Below, piece after piece: positions 20,301 through 21,771 of a stretch of DNA of 21,771 nucleotides. The stretch's first letter is position 1. Each line of letters begins with the position of its first letter. The stretch comes from Plakobranchus ocellatus. Its lineage: Eukaryota > Mollusca > Gastropoda > Plakobranchidae. The stretch covers positions 86,815 through 108,585 of the forward strand of contig BLXT01001089.1 of assembly GCA_019648995.1 (NCBI GenBank), in the 5' to 3' direction. The position numbers were made by a program, and so were the translations under genes. The notes beneath the pieces are model-generated. The model ran no database searches. It was not told the origin of the DNA and saw only the letters and a program-made list of their open reading frames with translations.

Positions 20301-20815
20301 ACCCCCCTCCCCTTTTCCTACCAAGAAAAAAAAATTCTTCAGTGTTATTTCCTTCAAGCAGTAGCTCTTTTGAGATTACTTGTACTTGATTGTAACTGTG
20401 GATCTGAGAGCACCCTGTATTTTTGGGATGTAATTTATCAAATTTTGAGGTCATATATTTATTCCAATATCTTTAACACTGAAAGATATGCATCAGACAC
20501 ATTAGTTTATTTCCCAATTTAAAAAAATAATTAAAATGATTTGGCAGTTTCTGAGGCATGCTAAAGAACAATTAAGGCTATGACTACAATACTTGCACTG
20601 CTAGCCTCTTTAGTTCAGCTGTGGAGCATGTCTAAAAGGTTTTCTTCCCCCCGATCCAAAAAATCTCATTGCATCGATTTTCTATTGCACTGCCAGTGAA
20701 AAGTCATGTATTAAAGATACTGCTCGCCAATTTCCCTACCTTGAAAACTGTGCTGTGTGACAGCTTGTAATAGCAGGAAGAAGTTGGTTCTATGTTCTGG
20801 AAATTCCTCAAAATC
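17180..20815 (-). CDS. XPO1: XPO1/CRM1 exportin-1 (3' part, last 5 coding exons)
   Basis: Exons 20815-20740, 19934-19707, 19046-18884, 18601-18505 and 17326-17180 join in frame to 236 codons plus TGA; the 5' three quarters lie right of the window (human protein is about 1071 residues). Exportin-1 binds RanGTP and leucine-rich NES cargo and carries proteins and some RNPs out of the nucleus. The part seen is the end of the CRM1 C-terminal domain: last HEAT repeats with near-invariant blocks DFEEFPEHRTNFF, FKLVLDSIIWAFKHTMRNVA, AQSFYQTYF-DILQH, KEHLRDFLVQI, then the acidic tail and C-terminal helix (EFAGEDMDDLFLEERE...VPEEMQD), which in vertebrates tunes NES affinity. The NES groove and the leptomycin-reactive cysteine are not in the window. 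Convergent with FAM161. Assignment is certain. Confidence 0.98.
17327..18504 (-). other. Last XPO1 intron (1178 bp)
   Basis: GTAAGT to CTACAG. Contains the 155 bp MITE-like element at 18069-18223. Rest is AT-rich without other features. Confidence 0.9.
18069..18223. mobile_element. MITE-like element, hAT-type termini
   Basis: A perfect 13 bp terminal inverted repeat, CAGGGATGCCAGT at 18069-18081 and its complement ACTGGCATCCCTG at 18211-18223, encloses 129 bp of non-coding DNA. AATATA flanks it directly on both sides (18063-18068 and 18224-18229), a perfect 6 bp target duplication. CAGGG...CCCTG ends are typical of hAT elements, whose duplication is normally 8 bp, so the superfamily is uncertain. 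It has no transposase and must be non-autonomous. Confidence 0.75.
18505..18601 (-). CDS. XPO1: XPO1 exon d
   Basis: One base completes Glu, then 32 codons: QQIKIFIEGLFSFDQDCNAL and KEHLRDFLVQIR, matching the last HEAT helix pair of exportin-1. Acceptor TTTTCAG, donor GTAAGT, ends in phase 0. Confidence 0.97.
18602..18883 (-). other. XPO1 intron between exons c and d (282 bp)
   Basis: Short AT-rich GT-AG intron containing two homopolymers, T20 near 18661 on the plus strand and an A run near 18788. No gene or RNA feature seen. Confidence 0.93.
18884..19046 (-). CDS. XPO1: XPO1 exon c
   Basis: Two bases complete Gly, then 53 codons starting LTMQATILAYMFNLLEHGKI, ending KTAFPHLN plus two bases of Glu. 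The middle (TVQLGRSHPAAQNIVYVQEF) is the usual variable loop before the conserved helix. Acceptor AACTAG, donor GTAAGC. Confidence 0.97.
19047..19706 (-). other. XPO1 intron between exons b and c (660 bp)
   Basis: AT-rich GT-AG intron; nothing recognised in it. Confidence 0.9.
19707..19934 (-). CDS. XPO1: XPO1 exon b
   Basis: Two bases complete Ala, then 75 codons, then one base of Gly. Carries NIPPAQFKLVLDSIIWAF, KHTMRNVADTGLDILYVLLQ and AQSFYQTYFTDILQHLFSV, the most conserved part of the gene seen here. Acceptor TTTTCAG, donor GTAAGT. Confidence 0.98.
19935..20739 (-). other. XPO1 intron between exons a and b (805 bp)
   Basis: AT-rich. On the plus strand 20175-20522 is open for 115 codons, but it has no recognisable domain or codon signal and is judged chance. 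Confidence 0.85.
20740..20815 (-). CDS. XPO1: XPO1 exon a (first in window)
   Basis: Acceptor TTTTCAG, donor GTAGGG; 25 codons plus one base. Encodes DFEEFPEHRTNFFLLLQAV then TQHSFQ, aligned to DFEEYPEHRTNFFLLLQAV of animal exportin-1. Confidence 0.97.
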
Positions 20816-21740
20816 CTGAAAACAAAAAAAAAAAAAAAAACAAAAAAGGATGGATAATAAAAATACATTCAAGCCACATTAACAACAAGTCCATGAAAAA
20901 ATTTTACAACAGTTCAGCTACAAGGTACTTGAAACTGTTTTGAAATATTTGGCTGTAAAGTGGACAAGCATTTTTTTAAAAAATTATTGCAAATCCCTCT
21001 TCTTTAATTATTAATATTTACACCTAGACAAGTGAAGTAATGAACCTGTACTTTAAAGTATCTAAAATGCTTTTTTTTTTTCAAATGGCCTAAATCTATC
21101 CCAAATTATCCTGTGATCATGACATTTTTTCATACTAAAAGTTTGTTAACTTAGACTATTTTGATGTCACTTCAGTTAGAGACACCTTATTCTTTAATTT
21201 ATTGCTTCTTTTATAAGATTTAGAAATGCTCTTAGATGCTCTTGGACATCCACAGGAAAACCAGCAAACAATGGGATGTTCAAATTAGCGAGCTAGGAGA
21301 TTCACTTAATTCGAACAAACTGATTTGCTAATAGCAGTCATATTGTGCTGTTGCTTGCTAAATCTCTTATCTTTATAATACTGTATGTACAGTCAATTGC
21401 ACTGAAATTGGATGACAAGAATACAGAATACATTTTGAAATTTACCTTCATAAGGGTCATGAAAATGAAAGCTTACAACAATGTACAAAACAAGTTTTTT
21501 CAAACTTTTCTCCCTCTAATGTGACCATGCTGAATTCAATGGTGGCAGTCAAAAAGGCCCTCTTTTGACAACTTAAAAAAAAATCAGGTTCTAAACTTCC
21601 ATCTGTAAGGCAAGTTGGGAAAAAACTGGGACCCTACAACAAAAGAACAAGTTTTCAATACCCTACAAAAAAACAAGCATGAAGGAAACTTGGAAATTTA
21701 TGCTGACAGCTTTTCAAACACAATGTCAAATTCACGAAAG

Positions 21741-21771
<31 letters not shown>
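20816..21771 (-). other. XPO1 upstream intron (partial)
   Basis: The conserved residues expected just before DFEEFPEHR (NMINK-type helix) were sought on the minus strand up to the edge and not found, so the preceding exon lies outside. The AT-rich DNA ends in an A run at 21743-21768. An ATGAAG/GTAAAT site near 21447 is a false exon end. Confidence 0.75.

Noticed and set aside
20175..20522. 115-codon open frame on the plus strand inside an XPO1 intron
   Set aside because: No recognisable domain, no splice context and intron-like composition; most likely a chance frame.
21440..21480. Possible further XPO1 exon ending ATGAAG/GTAAAT on the minus strand
   Set aside because: The upstream translation has no similarity to the highly conserved exportin-1 helix expected there and is interrupted.

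Overview
The window is eukaryotic nuclear DNA from an animal. It is strongly AT-rich, full of long A/T homopolymers and a CT microsatellite. It carries three intron-containing protein genes whose exons join in frame at GT-AG sites. Protein similarity and intron-rich structure point to a bilaterian invertebrate, perhaps a lophotrochozoan such as a mollusc or annelid; the phylum is my inference and cannot be proved from this sequence. Two stretches of N, each directly after 18 G, show it is a draft assembly.

Layout: (1) 29-4866, minus strand: the first four coding exons (211 codons) of COQ6, the mitochondrial flavin monooxygenase of ubiquinone synthesis; the gene continues off the left edge. 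(2) 4867-5074: a 208 bp divergent intergenic segment that must hold the promoters of COQ6 and its neighbour, with an NF-Y-type CCAAT box. (3) 5075-11581, plus strand: a complete five-exon FAM161 gene (755 codons), a ciliary/centrosomal microtubule-associated protein. (4) 11582-17179: 5.6 kb between convergent genes, probably mostly their 3' UTRs, with small degenerate tandem duplications. (5) 17180-20815, minus strand: the last five coding exons (236 codons plus stop) of XPO1/CRM1, the leucine-rich NES export receptor; the gene continues off the right edge. The last XPO1 intron holds a small inverted-repeat transposon (MITE) with a 6 bp target duplication.

The three genes act in different pathways, so this is not an operon or functional cassette. 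The interest is the order COQ6 - FAM161 - XPO1. From memory, human FAM161B lies head-to-head with COQ6 on chromosome 14, while its paralogue FAM161A neighbours XPO1 on chromosome 2. This window, with one FAM161 gene flanked by both partners, looks like the unduplicated ancestral arrangement. I found no RNA gene, CRISPR array, viral insertion or obvious novel multi-gene system.
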